64,000 bases of DNA from Sipunculus nudus (Eukaryota > Annelida > Sipuncula > Golfingiida > Sipunculidae): positions 78,031,676-78,095,675 of the forward strand of contig CM049316.1 in NCBI GenBank assembly GCA_026874595.1, in the 5' to 3' direction. Within the stretch, counting starts at the first letter, position 1; every line of letters starts with the position of its first letter. The translations under genes were made by a program, and so were the position numbers. The notes under the pieces were generated by a model. The model worked only from the letters and a program-made list of their open reading frames with translations, had not been told where the DNA came from and made no database searches. Below, piece after piece: positions 48,001-61,398 of this stretch.

Positions 48001-49070
48001 TTTTCCCTGTTCTGTGGTATCTTCTATTCCCTGTGGTTTCTTTTGTCTCTGATCTGTGGTTTCTTCTCTGCCCTGTGTTTTCTTCCTTTTTTCCCTGTTC
48101 TGTGGTATCTTCTATTCCCTGTGGTTTCTTTAGTCTCTGTTCTGTGGTTTCTTCTCTGCCCTGTGTTTTCTTCCTTTTTTCCCTGTTCTGTGGTATCTTC
48201 TATTCCCTGTGGTTTCTTTAGTCTCTGATCTGTGGTTTCTTCTCTGCCCTGTGTTTTCTTCCTTTTTTCCCTGTTCTGTGGTATCTTCTATTCCCTGTGG
48301 TTTCTTTAGTCTCTGTTCTGTGGTTTCTTCTCTGCCCTGTGTTTTCTTCTTTTTTTCCCTGTTCTGTGGTATCTTCTATTCCCTATGGTTTCTTTTTTCC
48401 CTGTTCTGTGGTTTCTTCTATTCCCTGTGGTTTCTTTCTTCTCTGTTCTGTGGTTTCTTCCCTTCAAATGTTTTCTTCATTCTTCTCCGGTTTGTGGTTT
48501 CTACTATTCCCTGTGGTTTCTTTAGTCTCTGTTCTGTGGTTTCTTCTCTGCCCTGTGTTTTCTTCCTTTTTTCCCTGTTCTGTGGTATCTTCTATTCCCT
48601 ATGGTTTCTTTTGTCTCTGATCTGTGGTTTCTTCTCTGCCCTGTGTTTTCTTCTTTTTTTCCCTGTTCTGTGGTTTCTTCTATTCCCTGTGATTTCCTTC
48701 TTCTTTGTTCTGTGGTTTCTTCTCTTTCCTGTGTTTTCTTCTTTCTTCACTGGTTTATGGTTTCTTCTATTCTCTCTTGTTTCTTTCTTCTCTGTTCTGT
48801 GGTTTCTTCTCTTCCTTGTGGTTTCTTCTTTCTTCTCTGGTTTGTGGCTTCTTCTATTCTCTGTGGTTTCTTCTTTCTTCTGGACTGTATATTCTTCTAT
48901 ACCTTGTGACTTTCCTTTCTTGACTGTGTGGTTTCTTCTATTTCCTGTGGTCTCATCTTTCTTCTAGGCTGTGTGTTTTCTTCTACACCTGCTTGTGGTT
49001 TCTTCTCTCTTCTTTCCTGTGTGGTTTCTTCTATAGCATGTGGTTTCATTTATACCTTATGGTATCTTCC
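42026..49070. repeat. 88-bp pyrimidine-rich satellite array, right block
   Basis: This continues the array exactly where copy B broke it: TCTTC at 42026 resumes the unit after GTGTTT at 39381. Regular 88-bp units run to about 48680. From there to 49070 the units become diverged and irregular, mirroring the left edge. Several CAAATGTTTTCTTCA variant blocks lie at 44830-48480. Confidence 0.96.
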
Positions 49071-50029
49071 TGTTATAACTGATTTCTTTTGCAGTTTATC
49101 TGAATTTAAGTTATCAGCCATGTTGTATGCTTCCTGTTGGCCGGACTACCTTTTTCTTGCAGTTTTTTCTTTTTCCAAGCTTCTCTGTAGTTTTCCATTT
49201 AATTCAATTTAATACATTGTGCTTAGTGGCATGTGGTTTGTACAGCTCTCATCTTATAATGATAAAATGGAGATAATGAACTGAGCATTGTTTAATATAC
49301 ATCCTGCTGGTGATGAAATGAACATATCAACAAAGCATTCCAGCTTGAACAGGACAGGAATGTTACAGATAATGCTGGACTGAGGAACAATGGCCAAACG
49401 AGGAACAATTATATCTTGCGCTTAGGGAATTCAGGGCACATGGAGCTCAAACATATCAGGCACAAAAACAATATTCATGCCATGCTTATATGGTTATTAT
49501 TAAAGCTCTGCTGGTATTAACAGAAAGGTTACACAGTAAACTGTTTACATATTTTGCTGGGAAGCTGCATCAGTCATTGTAATATAAACATGATAAGAAC
49601 TGATCAGAAACAGAAGCTTGAACTGAATACACTTTCAAACAGATGTATGTAGCAGTAGTGGAATATGACAGGTGCTGGACAGTCATACCAATAATATAAA
49701 TTTTTTTTATAATAATCAGACTGCACGGTCAGCCAGTCCATTTGAAAATTCCTGATAAATATGTTTCCTGCTTTATCCTACAATTTTGTATTGCATTGAA
49801 ATATGCTGTGTCCAAAAGCTGCAAATTACTGTGAAATTAATCCTTGTTTTATTAAAAGTAAAATATCAGCTGTTTTGAGAACAATGTGATCTCGGAAATG
49901 CAGGTGCCAGAAAAAAAAATTTAAATGTGTACTCACTATTACTTTAGATTTCATATTTATTCATCATGAATAAGCATAAATAATGTTGATATATGTGATT
50001 TTAGTCCTTTGGTTTAGTGGCAGTATGCC
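49071..50029. other. No gene recognised
   Basis: This is AT-rich presumed intron sequence with no ordered repeat or exon. Confidence 0.5.
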
Positions 50030-51261
50030 ACCCCAAATGTTGATGTTTGATTAACTGGCTGGCCCCATCAGACAAAGTCGGGATACTATGGTTTCACAAT
50101 GTTCCCGCTGCCGCCGCCGCAGAAAAACCTTGTGAGCGGGATAACTCATTGATCTTTTTGCCAAACTTTACATTTGTTTAGATATAAGTAAGGGGACGAA
50201 GCCTATTTAAAGTGGGGTCATGACCTGTACTAGGAGAGTGACCTTGACCTTGAATAAGTCCATTTTTGCTGAAAATAACACAAATTCTTAAATATCTCAA
50301 GTAAGCTTGCATGGACTGGTCCAAAAATCAAGGTGACCGAAGATCTTGGATAGCCTTGTGATATACAGGAAACTGGTGGCACCACCTATTATCCTTTTCT
50401 TGTTTTTACGCCTTTAAATACCCCCATAATTGCCACTTGACAGTACTGTAAGCATTATAAGTCAAAAACTAATGGACAGATTTCTTTCATATTATGCAGA
50501 TGTAGAGAGATGGGTAATGGGATGAGGTCTATTTACATTTGGGTCATGACCTTTACCATGAGAGTGGCCTTGACCTTTAATGTGTCCATATTTGGTGAAA
50601 ATCACACACCTCTTATGATATCTCCAGTGTTGATAGCCATATGGATTTCAAACGTGACTTATGTATGGCCCACCACTAAAGTAAGAACCCTATAGGTTCT
50701 AGGGTCATGAGGGCAAAGGTCAAGATCACAAGACGCATCTTTAAAAAGATTGTGGATGCATTTTCAGCCAAACATTTCATCTCAGACCTTTCATCTTGCA
50801 CATATAGTTCATCTGCCAATAGAGGAAGACCCCTATCAATTTTGAGGTCACAAGGTCAAAGGTGAAGGTTACAGGACTTTACATATGTATAGATATAGGT
50901 AAGAGGACAAAGCCCATTTATAATTAGGTCATGACCTTTGCTAAGAGAGTGACCTTGACCTTGAATAGGTCCATTTCTGCTGAAAATTACACAAACTCCT
51001 AAATATCTCAAGATCGTTTGCATGGATTTGTCCCAAAATCAAGGTGACAGAAGATCTTGGATAGCCTTGTGATGTGCCAAAAGGTCAAGGTCACAGGACC
51101 AACATCTTCAAAAAGATTGTGGATTGATAGATGGAAGAAACAATAATTGCTTGCCAAGTGTCAGTATATGCTGCTAAAAACTGGGGCCTATTCTTAAAGG
51201 GAGTGGGGGGCGTACTATGTCTGGGGATACTCTGGCACCTGAGGTGCCAAGAAATGTCTAG
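50030..51261. repeat. Dispersed repeat with internal subunits (GGTCAAGGTCAC-rich)
   Basis: 50170-50370 and 50878-51078 are close copies about 708 bp apart. Each carries AGAGTGACCTTGACCTTGAA and AAGATCTTGGATAGCCTTGTG. A third, more diverged unit lies at 50492-50630. The right end has a GGCACCT-G-AGGTGCC palindrome at about 51235-51249. Such AAGGTCAAGGTCA-rich elements are frequent in molluscan genomes in my experience. No coding content is seen. Confidence 0.65.
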
Positions 51262-54200
51262 TTAGCTCAGCTGACTATAAGTCATCTGAGCTATAGTCAT
51301 GGTCCATTGTCCGTCGTCAATCCGTCTGTCTGTCCGTCCGTCTGTCCGTCTGTCTGTCTGTCCGTCTGGATGTCCGTCCGTAAGACTGGCACGTTTCGAC
51401 ACCGTTGGACCTACGAATCTGAATTTCGGCATACAGTTAGATGTCCCCATAATCTCCTACCATGCCAAAAATTGGGTCAATAGGACTTCGTTCCTTTGAG
51501 ATATTAAGGAAAAACCTCAATTTTTTATTAGAAATCTATTTTCACACTTCAGGACTGCCTAATATCAAAACCACTCATCTGGTTTTCTTCATATTTACCA
51601 TAAATATTCCTCTATATAGTTCCTATGTACATGCCAGATATTAAGTCAGTATTATATAATTTAAAAAAGTTATTGGCCCAAACATAATGCACTTTGTAAA
51701 AAAATCAGGAAGATATTTTGTCACTTAAGACCCAAAGTGTTAAAGGTAGGGACTTTTTTCCAGTAATACAACTTTAATTAATCAAAATTTAATTGTATAC
51801 CAAAAATTAGATCAAAATCTGTTAAATTTTTTTAAATATTGGCAAAAATATAAAATTGGTACCTTAAATTTTGCCCAACTTTGGCCATGGCACTTTTTTT
51901 CCTGTAAGTACTGTGGATTTAATTTTCACACCATGTATACATATGGATTTAATCTGTTAAAATCTGAAATTTGAAAATAAAAGCTGCAAAATTAGGCTAG
52001 TTATTGAATTTTTTTGGAGGCTCTTGTTGTATTCCCTTACATTGTCAAGCAGTCCACTTTGATGACTGTAGGTCATTCAGTGCACATCTCTATGCTCCCC
52101 AGGCTGTTGACATAGTTTTAGATGTCCCCAAAATCTCCTACCATACCGAAAATTGGGTCATTAGGACTTTGTTCCTCCGAGATATTAAGGAGAAAAAATC
52201 TCTTTTTTCCATAAAAAAAAGCCATTGTTACACTTCAAGGCTGCCTAATATCAAAACCACTGATCTGTTTTTGATCGTATTTAGTATTCACATTCTTTTA
52301 TACATTTTCTATGAACATACCAAAAATTAGGTCAGTATTGAGTATTATTTTGAAGTTATGGGCCAAAACATAATGCAATTTTTTTAAAAATCAGGAAATA
52401 TATTTACTCACATGAGAATTGCTGAACCTAGAGACCTTTTTTCAGGAATATAACTTTATTTAATCAAAATTCAATTGTTTACCCAAAATTAGATCTGAAT
52501 TTTGCAAATTTTTCAAGTTATTAGCATAAATCAAAAACAATACCTTAAATTTTGTCCAACTTTGGCACTGTTGATTTAATTTTCCCAGCATATATGCATA
52601 AGGATTTAATCTTTTAAAATCTGAACTTTCAAAAGAAATTGATTGGAATGAATAGCTTTTATTCATGTTTTCACACACCATGTCAAGTGTTGTTTACATC
52701 TAGCCCACCTAGTAGTACAGCCTTCACTTGCATTATGTAACCCACCCCAGGCAGCTTACCTTGGCCCAGCTTGGCCACTACTAGCAGGCTTCCCCTCGCC
52801 CTGCACTCATCCCCCCCCCCCAGCTGGTGCATTAACTAGATGAATGTTATAATTTTTCTGTATTTTATTTTATTCTTGGACATGCTACATTTTAGATTTT
52901 GTATTGAACCACCAGGGTTACAATGATTAAAGTGTACATTTAATTGTGTCCACAAAGTGGTGTATTGCTGTGAAAGTCTGGATGTTCATGAGATAAGTAA
53001 TTCCTTACTTCAGAAGAGTAAAAACTTCACCAGGTGTGAAATTGACTATTAATTCCAGTAATTAATTAAAACTGGGATAGTAATTAGCACAATGATATTG
53101 TTTGTCCCTCATTCAACCAACAGTGTGTATACTTTATTTGAAAAGATGTTTTATTTTGTCAAATTTACTTTTATTTTATTTTGGTGAATAAAATTAAGCA
53201 TGTCCTGAAAACTCCAATATGCAAAACTGTTTAATAGTGATTCAAGGAATATTCTTGTAGATGCCATGTTGTGGCATTATTTTCTTTTAAAATCAGTTAA
53301 AACATTTATGATTTAAAAATAATAAAATAAATGTGTATGCATAATATGACCTAATGTTTTTTACTCTGTATATATAATGATTGCAATTTTTGCAACTATT
53401 CTAATATTTTAACTTATATTTTCAGGTTTTTTAATTAAAAATGTATAAACCTATAAATAAAAAAATGATACAGATAAAAACTTCTTAATGGAAAAAGTGG
53501 ATCTGCTTAAAAAAATAGGATTTTATATAAACTTAAATGCATTATTCTCTTGAAAGTGAAATAAAGGTATTAGTCCATTCTGTCCACTTGCCTGTCCATC
53601 TGTAAATTTTCGTATGCAACACAGTATCTAAAAACTTTTACTGTTTTTCTTCATGACAGTCTTGTCAGAGTATTATTAGTTTGCAATCATATATTTAGAA
53701 CTTTACTATAACCAAGTAGGAGGGCCCCTTTCCTCTTAGCTTTTCATATTCTTATATAAATGAAAAACATTACAATAGAATATTTCTACATCCACCTTCG
53801 TGCTGCCCTCACTTTTCCCTTCTCCGAACCCCATCCCAAAGTCAGCCTCAGTAAGCAAGAACAAGATGAATCAGATATATTCATACTTTAATATTTTGTA
53901 TAACTATTCGTCCATAGGTACCTATGTACATGCCAGAAATTATGTCAATATTGTGTAATATGTAGACATAGTGGGCATCACAATAATGTACCTTGTCAAG
54001 ACTAAAGAGATATTGTGTCATACAGTCACATATTCATAAATCACTTCATCAGCATAGTTAATCATAACATCATATCTGTCAAATTGAACGCTTGCAGACT
54101 ACCATACACTTTAGATCCTTCAACAAATAGCCTTATCATCTACTACTGCTTATTACTGCTGTCATTGCATTCATATTTGCTCAAATATATCACAATTTTC

Positions 54201-54427
54201 AACCCCTCCTAAATAAATAAAAAATAAACCACTTTATTTGACTCTATTAATCCATCAGTCAGGTAATTTCATTTATCATTTACTCACATATTACATTACA
54301 TTCCTTTATAATAGCCCAACATGTCCATGATATTCATAAGCTTTATCGACTCGATATAGTATCACAGTGGAGAAACATTTATAGTCCAATCACGATCAGC
54401 TGAGCGCCGTGACCCATTGGTCCCTTG
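51262..54427 (+). mobile_element. Dispersed non-autonomous element, copy C (diverged, enlarged)
   Basis: It starts TTAGCTCAGCTGACTATAAG and ends GGTCCCTTG like copies A and B, with the same 5' hairpin and an imperfect TCCG/TCTG tract. Two related body units start near 51437 and 52115. From about 52690 onward it departs from copy B and includes extra sequence and a degenerate third partial unit near 53915-53965. At 3,166 bp it is about 0.5 kb longer than copy B. It may carry nested insertions or represent another subfamily. Confidence 0.65.
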
Positions 54428-57400
54428 TTTTTCTTTCTGTTTTCCTTCATTTTCCCAGCCTTTTCGCAATGGTGTGCTTGACAACCTGAGATATGTGCCT
54501 GTAATCACACAAACCTGGACAGAATTGTACCTGCATAATTGAGCCAAGAAATGTAGCATTAACAGAATAACAGGAGACACACCTTTAAATCCTGAAGTTG
54601 ATATTTTATTTTCTGATATTTGAACCTCCCATACAGTATATGGAGGTAGTTTTCGAGTCACTCTGGGAGGAGTTACATGAATTAGTAGCGCGAGGCCGTA
54701 CTGTATTAAGTATGAGTAAGTACAGGCAGCAGGAGTGTCAGGTCGAGTGAACTTTGAATGAAAACATGTTCACCCCTCACCTAGTTGTTGTAATAGAGGG
54801 GGGTAAGTCTGTATTAGGGACAGTATACAACAATGCAGTAGACAAATCCAACCCCAGGGTACGTTTGTGGTTTGTATTCCTGTAATCCTGTTGTTACCTG
54901 TAATAGTGGTCTAGATACCTGCCATCTGAACCTGGGTGGTACTTACATTTATGGAGTAAAGTACATGTGAGGTGAAATACATGTGGGGTAAAGTACAGGT
55001 GGGAAAAAGTACAGGTAGGGTAAAATACAGGTGGGGTAAAATACAGGGTAACCCATCCTTAGAAGGACCTGTCCTCAACAGATATCCTGTTAAAAACCTC
55101 AGGTATATGATATAGTGTCATAAAATTCCTCCTTGTATTTCATTACTGAAGGGCAGAATATATCTCTTGCAAGTATTTTCTGATGGTCCAGTTATTCTGA
55201 AATATTGTTACCTTGGTTTCTCAAAAATTGAGAAATATTCATTTGTTTACATGTGATTCTAAGTGTTCTCCCCGAGCAATGTCAGTCAGAGGCGACATTT
55301 TCACACTTGTCTGTGTGTTCATGACTGCCCATTCATTTGTTTTCTCTGTATTTATGTCTTTTGTATTCCTGTGTATAAGATCTCTCAATCTTTGACTTAG
55401 TCATTTAACGATGGTCAGAGATGTTCAGGACTGGGAGGCGAGGTTATCTCTTGATACACCTGTTTCTCTGTAGAGTATAAGATATATCAAAATGTCATAA
55501 AACAATATGCTGTGAAATTAAAGTTTTCCCTCAGGAAATAGTTTTCAGCTTGATACACATTAATATTGGTGATCACACACATGTAATCTGAGTGGTCTTT
55601 ATTGTTAATCCTGTAAACAGGTTAATTGGAATTTCTTTCACCTGTGATGGCACACAGTGTACACTAACAGCAGCAGCAGCTGAGGAACAAAGCTGTGTGC
55701 TGTCAGTGACTGACTGCTGATCAGCTTCACAGCGCCTGTCTCAGGGCTCCAGGTGGAGGTGAAGGAGGTAGAAACAGTGACTTACTGGTCACCAGCACTC
55801 ACAGACTGGAGCATGTCATGTCAGACAGGAGAGTGTTGCAAGATAGTTGCAAGACATGGTCACATGATCTGTTCTCCTCCCCCAAGTCTCAATAAGGAGA
55901 ATTTTTAAGTTTCTTGCAAGCTGTGGTCACGTAATGTAGTCTGTCTTCTGCTAACATGCAATAAAGGAGATTAACCAGGACTATTGTTTGTGAAATGAAA
56001 GATGGAGCACTTCAGTATTATCATAATGCCATTTGTATGTGCCCGTATATATGCATTTCATCCCTTTGTTTCATTGCAAGTACTGATGTTATAAACTGTG
56101 CTCAGTGATTATTGTGGTGTTCAGCTTTACTGTTAATAACAGAGCATGGCAGAGTCTTCTGATTTATAGAGCATCCAGCTCCCTCTGGTGACCCAGAATT
56201 ATGATAACGCTCCATTTAAAGTGATATCATTATAGAGGACTAGATCACTATAAAGAGTCCCTAGCTCCAGAAAATATGATGATGAAAGGTTTATATGTCA
56301 CAGGCTATGATACCATCACATTTGTTCTATAAAAAAAGGTTTATGATATAAGTGGACTGTGTGACTCCAAGGTTATGCTTTATGAGCGTGTAATAGATTA
56401 ACAGAGAGAAACGCCAAGTCATGGGTGACAGTGGAGAAAAAACTGCAAGAAAATTTACTGACAATAAACATTACTGGTATGACAAAGGGTCAAAAAGTAG
56501 TTCAGGACTGGGTATTTATGGCATCATACATACCTTTACATAGGCAGTAATTTTTGCCGTGGCTCAGTCGGCCGACTTGCAGAGTCAACTGACCGGTATT
56601 CATCAAGATTTTCACACAGCATGTTTTACAATAGTAAGAGCTACTGACTCATAATTTTCTGTGCAGGACATGCTGAGTACTCCTAAATGTACTCATGAGA
56701 ATGAATACTTTGAGTACAAGTACTTTGGTTCCAGCTCTGATGCAGGTGTTATGCATCAAGGTTTTTTTGCAAGATTTGCCAGACTGCCAATGGAACAAAT
56801 GCCAGCTGTATAATAAATTCATGTTAGAAATTATCTTGGACCTGTGAAGGGAAATAGAGATCGGAGGTCAAATGGGACCATGTTGTTGAACAGACAATTA
56901 CATCATGACAGGGAAGTGTATGTAATGTATGATGGATATTTGTTGTGAGATATTACTGTAATTCTTGGCCAGATTATCAAGTTTCATTAGGATTTAGCTG
57001 TGATCTAGGTTTCACCAAAGAGTGTGCAAAAATTAATGCTCATTGTGGACCAAAAATAATGGGCGTCATAGTGATTTGGTTGTGACACCAGGGAGGCAAT
57101 GAGGCAGGATGTAAATATGTAAATATTGTTAGCTTCAACATACATAACTTGTGCATATACATAGCACCAATATTATGTAACAGTAGAAGTCATATATGTA
57201 GAAGTTAATGTTCTACAGTTATGGACGGTACTTTTAAATTCACAGCACATGCTGATTTGAAAACTGGTACAAAGTGTCCAGGTTATGTTTATAAGTTGCC
57301 TTCATTATAAAGTTCATACTCGTTGATAAAGGTATACAGATATTGGAGTGTACTGTAACTGTGGATAACAGTGATACAGGCGCTACATACAGTGATAACC

Positions 57401-58953
57401 TTGTAGTATGTGTATCAGTTGTACCAGAACTACAGAAATACCTATCACAATCATCATCAGCATTGACTTGACAGTAACCAGCTGGTTCCTCACCATCTTC
57501 AGGTATCAGGGTTTATCTGGAATTGTTACCATGGTTTCAAACCAGTGTTAGTTGAGATGATTTTAGGATGAGCCAGATGGTCCCTGCTGGAGGAAAAAAC
57601 TAGACAGGAGAGATTGTCTAGAAAAGAAGAAGCAGCAGCCTGGCTATGTGAGAGCGGTGTAGTCAGTGCTATAATCAGCTGATAAAAGGGCCATATGGTA
57701 CAAGTACAGTACATAGTACAACATTGGGACAATATACAGATTATCCCACCTCCTGATTGCAGCAGAGCAGGGCCTTGTGGATCAGTACTTATCTCATTTC
57801 CCCTAGCAGCCTGCCTATCCCTCTGCCTGCCCATGAACTTTTCATATAGGATGCATTAATCAGATCCACTTTTAATTACTATGACAGGTGAACCTTATGA
57901 GTCTCTTCACCTGATCACGCTTGATTTAGTTTCGGAATTTTAAAGAATTTTTCAATTTTTACTTCATTTTTTGTGTGACAAAATATCTCAGCCCTTACAA
58001 TGTTCATCTTCTGCTTAAAAATGACCGATTTACCTTGGATTTCCTCACCTGAATAGATCTTAGTCACATTTGGTTGATTAAAGATTTTGTACAAATTTTT
58101 CAATTTTGTCTTCAACTTTTCACAAACAACATGATATTTAAAAAAATACTACTCTGGGCCATTTCTGTTGAACATGACATGTGTTTCTAGTACCCCTTTC
58201 ACATGACAAATGCAGAGTGCTAAAATTGTATCCAAAACAGTCTAGACCTTGTTATGTTTTGCAGCAGCTAGTTTTGTTCACACCACAAGCACACATGCTT
58301 GTTTCAGCATGTTGTTACTGTTTCAAAATCACATTGTACACTGAATGGATTTGATTTGTTTTCAATATCCAAATTGTTTGGAAACGATTGTGTGTGATAG
58401 GGGTATGATTGGTGTCCTAACCTGCATGATTAGGCTTAGATTAATTTTTTATTTTTTAATTAATCATGCATTAGCCTTGGTAATTTTTACATATCTTCAA
58501 ATTACATTATTACACATAAGTACACATTTCTCAGATTCCCCATTGGAGGATTTCTACATATCTAACATTAATATTTGTCAGGGTACAGGTAATTAAGTAA
58601 TGATATATAGCAAGTGGGGATGAGGTATGTGATAATGCTTTAACAATACTTTTTGTTGTTCAGTGTAAAGCAGTGTCATAAATGTAATGATTGTTAGCAG
58701 CTTTTTGGTGGCAACGTACAGTACATGTAAATGTATTTGTGCAGTTTTGTTGATGAAAATGCTCTATGTTATATTAATTGTACTTCCTTGTACTTCCTTT
58801 GTGGTTGTACGTACAGACATTCATAAATTTAATATATTTAATCAGAAAAAAAATAGAATGGTTGCTTTTGGTTATAAATGATTAAACAGTTATTCATTGT
58901 TTATTAAACTTTATAAAACTGTAATAACATTTTATTGACTCATATGTCAACTA
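54428..58953. other. Non-coding, presumed septin intron
   Basis: No supported exon. A small minisatellite lies at 54952-55051. A tRNA-like A-box word occurs near 56564 without a matching B box. A CAG-rich patch lies near 55668. A short open segment at 54766-54802 ends at a GTAAGT donor but in the wrong phase for the septin acceptor. Confidence 0.45.
54952..55051. repeat. 17-18-bp minisatellite
   Basis: GGGGTAAAGTACAGGT-like units occur about six times in succession with substitutions. Confidence 0.85.
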
Positions 58954-59055
58954 CAGTGGAACCTGTCTGAAAGATAACCTGTCTTATAAGACCACCTGGG
59001 AATTAAGACTGCCTTTGTGAGTCCCACAGGTGGTCTTTTAACACAGGTTTCACTG
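58954..59055. mobile_element. 102-bp MITE with TA target duplication
   Basis: The left end CAGTGGAACCTGT matches the inverted right end ACAGGTTTCACTG with one difference. TA flanks both ends (58952-58953 and 59056-59057). The CAGTG terminus and TA duplication fit the Tc1/mariner-pogo group. An internal AAGACCACCTG...CAGGTGGTCTT pair strengthens the fold-back. Confidence 0.8.
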
Positions 59056-59616
59056 TAACTATATGTGTATGTGGTGCAAGTCCACAAGCAGTTCATTCTA
59101 TTACTGATTGTAAGGACAAGAGAGAACTTGAAGTTGCATTGGAAGAATTTTTGGTCAGTGTTAAAAATTAAACAATGCTGATTTTAAATTTGAATGCAGA
59201 AGAACTTGGAAGAATGTTAAGTTTTAAAATATAATTGAAATGTTTTACATGAGCAAAATTAAAAAAAAAAAACAAGAAAATTAGTCAGTAATTCTTTAAA
59301 ATATGAAAAAGAATTTTCTTCACAGACTAAGTAATGACAAGGACATATATACATGTGGGGTTTGAGAATCAACATTTTAAATGAGAAATTTTAAAAATTA
59401 TAGCAAAACAAAACCAATAAATTTTAAAATATTGAAAAAATAAAAATAGAGTTTCTTTTGAACAAAATTAAACAGAAGTGATTATGAACTACAAGATTTG
59501 AAGGCTGGCTCTATGTCAGTGATGAATGCTGGGTTAGTAGATAGTAGAGCCAGATGGCTGGGAGTCTTTCCTGGGACAGGTATATCTGTTGCTGACTGAC
59601 TGTCTTTTATCTACAG
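59056..59616. other. Intron end preceding the septin core exon
   Basis: This is AT-rich sequence ending in a pyrimidine-rich tract and TCTACAG, the acceptor at 59616/59617. Confidence 0.7.
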
Positions 59617-59875
59617 CTGAGTTCTCGGAGTCGAGGAGAGGCAGGGTCTGCCAGGGATGCTTTCTTCAGTAAGAATGACCCGACATCCGGACTAAAGTTT
59701 GATCCACGGGAGAGGATGAAGGACCGAGAGCAAGAAAAGGAACGCACGCAAGCGTCACCGCCATCAGGGCAGCCGCCAAAAGAGATTGAAGGATACGTTG
59801 GATTTGCTAACCTCCCCAACCAAGTTTACCGCAAGTCTGTAAAAAAAGGATTTGAATTCACCTTAATGGTTGTAG
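59617..59875 (+). CDS. SEPTIN7: Septin (SEPTIN7-type), exon with N-terminal extension and start of G domain
   Basis: This 259-bp exon (86 codons plus one base) enters in phase 0 and leaves in phase 1 at a GTGGGT donor. It begins [17 protein letters not shown] and continues through a highly charged, probably disordered stretch ([14 protein letters not shown]). It ends with [19 protein letters not shown] and FEFTLMVV, the conserved start of septins just before the P-loop. YRKSVKK is the polybasic alpha-0 region that binds phosphoinositides in septins. The [18 protein letters not shown] wording is what I recall for SEPT7 rather than the SEPT2, SEPT6 or SEPT3 groups. Septins are GTP-binding proteins that assemble into membrane-associated filaments acting in cytokinesis and cortical organisation. 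The SEPT7 subunit pairs with the other groups in hetero-oligomers. Confidence 0.95.
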
Positions 59876-61398
59876 GTGGGTACCAGTCTATTTTTGTTAG
59901 TCTGATAACTAATTCAAAAGGGTTCTTAATGATACCAGCGTCGTCTTATTAGACTTATCACTAATTCAAGAGGGTTTCTGATGCCTAAGTATTAATGGAG
60001 TCTAACCAGACTTAACTTTATCTAAGATCAGGCTTTGTGGGATGTAGTCCACTCAGTTTTCTGTATTTGTGTTTTTGTTTAAGATTTGGTGCAGTTATGT
60101 AGTTGTCATGAAACAAGAGGTAGTGAACGTGTCTTACTTGTTTAATTTTGTAAATATTCGAAAACTTAACATTCAAAATTAATATACTGTTAAATGGGGA
60201 CAAAAGATGGCTGTCAGTGATTGGTATCAACTTGCTGTTTTGGTGACAAATTGCCAGACATTACAAAATATTCACATAATCACTCCATATAGTTCTAAAA
60301 CTGCCATGAGCTCATATATGTCTGTCATTATTAAACTTTCACATTGAAGATTTAAGAATAAACCTCTTAAAAATTAAATGGATGTTGTTTTTTAACTAAC
60401 AGAAATATTAAACAAGGTTTCCTTAAATGTTTCAACAACTTTTTGTTAAATTCACACAGATTTGTTGTTACTTGAGCCCCTTTTCAATTATATCTGTAGT
60501 GTCACTGTAAGAAAAATAAAATCAGGAATTCTTGTTCCAATCAGCCTCCTTGCTATTGCCACCTTCAGTTTTATTTGACAAAACAAGGCAGTTTTATGAC
60601 ACAAAACCTGGGCGTGTTGGGTTCCAGGATACACTGACAGCTGCTGATATCCAAAAATGTAAATATTGACATTTCAATAAAATGGGACAGGACGTTGGTG
60701 TATTTTCTGTTCCTTTAATGCATAAATCCAGCTGTCCTGTGATCTGAAGTGAATAAATCCTGTCTTGTAGCTATTGTTAGAACTTATTGCGGTGATTAAT
60801 TGGCTTCCTGTTTCTTTGTCTCAGGGTTAATACAGATTAACTTGCATTGTCTGTATGTAGGTGATCACATGACAGTCATGTGATCTGGCTGCACTGGTGT
60901 GATGATTATTTTGTTTGACATAGGTCTGTCTTAATTATAAACACATTATCCATAGCTTGTTTATTAAATTATGATAATAATAATATACAGGATACTAGTC
61001 AACCAAGTAGTGGTTTGTTGGATTAAACATTGAAAATTATATGAATTTCAAAACAAAGTTATTTAAATTAACAAGATTGATTATTTGTTTGCTAATTGTT
61101 ATCATTCCAGATATAATAAATTGTGAACATCTAAAAAAAATGTCTGTTTGGTTGCACATTCTTAACTTCAAATAGACATGAATTTAATGAAATGCTACTT
61201 AGCTTTATCACATTTCTAGTGTTCCCCATAACCTGGAAAAGAGAATTGGAACATGTCAGTCATGTGCAAAGCAAAACATGTTTGATGGACCTTGAGACTG
61301 AATCAGGGTCTTCACTGAATATATATCTCATCTTGTTACAGGGGCATTGTGTCATGGAAAATATATCACAGATTTCATGAAATCATGTTTATTTCCAG
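59876..61398. other. Septin intron
   Basis: This 1.5-kb intron runs from the GTGGGT donor at 59876 to the TTTCCAG acceptor ending at 61398. No internal exon or repeat array was recognised. Confidence 0.9.

Noticed and set aside
29780-48967. Dozens of Phe/Leu/Ser-rich open frames in the 88-bp array, some resembling membrane segments
   Set aside because: They step by 88 bp and overlap in all forward frames. The strand has almost no A, so stop codons are rare. The hydrophobic appearance follows from T-rich codons.
54766-54802. ATG-starting segment ending at a GTAAGT donor, as a fifth septin first exon
   Set aside because: It ends in phase 1, whereas the septin acceptor at 59617 needs phase 0.
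56555-56610. tRNA gene or tRNA-derived SINE head (GCCGTGGCTCAGTCGG)
   Set aside because: There is an A-box-like word but no convincing B box, no cloverleaf and no CCA-side pairing. It is too weak to annotate.
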